DNA of 6,389 nucleotides from Pseudomonadota bacterium. Lineage in GTDB: Bacteria > Pseudomonadota > Alphaproteobacteria > Rhizobiales > Rhizobiaceae. Shown in pieces: positions 6,006 to 6,389 of this stretch; the first letter of the stretch is position 1, and every line of letters begins with the position of its first letter. The DNA is taken from positions 1 to 6,389 of the forward strand of contig JAEWOP010000068.1 of assembly GCA_023399635.1 (NCBI GenBank), given 5' to 3'. The notes beneath the pieces were generated by a model, which worked only from the letters and a program-made list of their open reading frames with translations, was not told the origin of the DNA and searched no databases. The position numbers and the translations under genes were made by a program.

Positions 6006-6389
6006 ATGGACGTCACGATCTATCACAACCCCGCCTGCGGGACTTCACGGAACACGCTCGACCTGATCCGGCATGCAGGGAGCGAGCCCACGATCATCGA
6101 GTATCTCGAGACGCCGCCAACCCGCGAGCAGCTCGCGACGATGATTGCCAATGCTGGTCTTACAATTCGTCAGGCCATCCGTGAAAAGGGCACGCCCTAT
6201 GCCGAACTGGGTCTCGATAATCCGGACCTCACCGACGACCAGCTTCTTGATGCCATGCTCAAGGACCCAATCCTTATCAACCGTCCGTTCGTAATCACGC
6301 CGATGGGGACGCGCCTCGCGCGCCCGTCGGAGGCCGTACTCGACATCCTCCCGGCCCACGCATTCAATGGCCCCTTTACCAAGGAGGAT
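6006..6389 (+). CDS. arsC: arsenate reductase, glutaredoxin-coupled (E. coli ArsC type), C-terminus cut by window edge
   Basis: The 128 visible residues reduce As(V) to As(III) using glutathione and glutaredoxin. The active site H-N-P-A-C-G-T-S-R-N-T-L (7-18) holds the catalytic Cys11. The arsenate-binding arginine triad known from the E. coli enzyme is complete: Arg59, Arg93 (I-N-R-P) and Arg106 (A-R-P-S). The last visible residues, F-T-K-E-D, align with the E. coli protein about 12-13 residues before its 141-aa end, so only the tail is missing. GGAAGGA lies about 8 bases before the ATG, within the end of acr3. It is the fifth gene of the operon and the second arsenate reductase in it; arsH or another ars gene may follow outside the window. 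Confidence 0.95.
   Translation, partial: MDVTIYHNPACGTSRNTLDLIRHAGSEPTIIEYLETPPTREQLATMIANAGLTIRQAIREKGTPYAELGLDNPDLTDDQLLDAMLKDPILINRPFVITPMGTRLARPSEAVLDILPAHAFNGPFTKED

Noticed and set aside
1..6389. CRISPR array, tRNA, rRNA, insertion-sequence ends or replication origin
   Set aside because: No regular spaced repeats, tRNA-like folds, transposase fragments or iteron clusters were seen on reading either strand.

Overview
The window looks like an accessory or plasmid-type segment from an alphaproteobacterium, most likely Rhizobiales (Rhizobium, Sinorhizobium, Agrobacterium or a relative). This rests on three things. There is one perfect direct-repeat SOS box of the alphaproteobacterial form GTTC-N7-GTTC. 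The LigD-type ligase and SRAP protein resemble rhizobial versions. The arsenic operon has the order arsR-arsN2-arsC-acr3-arsC. The taxonomic call is inferred from protein style, because no searches could be run.

Left module (1-2318), DNA damage. A minus-strand operon and a plus-strand ATP-dependent DNA ligase diverge from a shared region at 1127-1274. That region carries the SOS box (1202-1216), which overlaps a good -10 hexamer for the minus-strand operon. The minus operon holds three tightly packed genes: a short conserved-looking protein (about 72 aa, 908-1126), a hypothetical protein (about 149 aa, 463-911), and an SRAP-family protein that repairs or protects abasic sites (1-462, cut by the window edge). 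The first two genes each show reading-frame breaks, so both are called as pseudogenes or sequencing-error candidates. SRAP is intact as far as it is visible. The ligase (1275-2318) is a stand-alone LigD-type ligase with all nucleotidyltransferase motifs but no polymerase or phosphoesterase domain and no Ku gene in view.

Middle (2319-3618). A single minus-strand short-chain dehydrogenase/reductase gene (2445-3224) faces the ligase tail to tail. It is followed by a 394-bp gap with no gene I can support.

Right module (3619-6389), arsenic resistance. A compact plus-strand operon encodes ArsR (As(III)-sensing repressor), ArsN2 (GNAT acetyltransferase), an LMW-phosphatase-type arsenate reductase, the Acr3 arsenite exporter, and a second, glutaredoxin-type arsenate reductase that lacks only about a dozen C-terminal residues at the window edge. 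The genes overlap or lie 2-14 bp apart. A promoter with an inverted repeat over its -10 lies right against the arsR start codon, so the transcript may be leaderless. In the inferred pathway, arsenate is reduced by either reductase, arsenite is expelled by Acr3, and ArsR releases its own promoter when it binds arsenite.

The most interesting item is the left module: a LexA-type box between a NHEJ-style ligase and a SRAP operon, with two decaying small genes ahead of SRAP.
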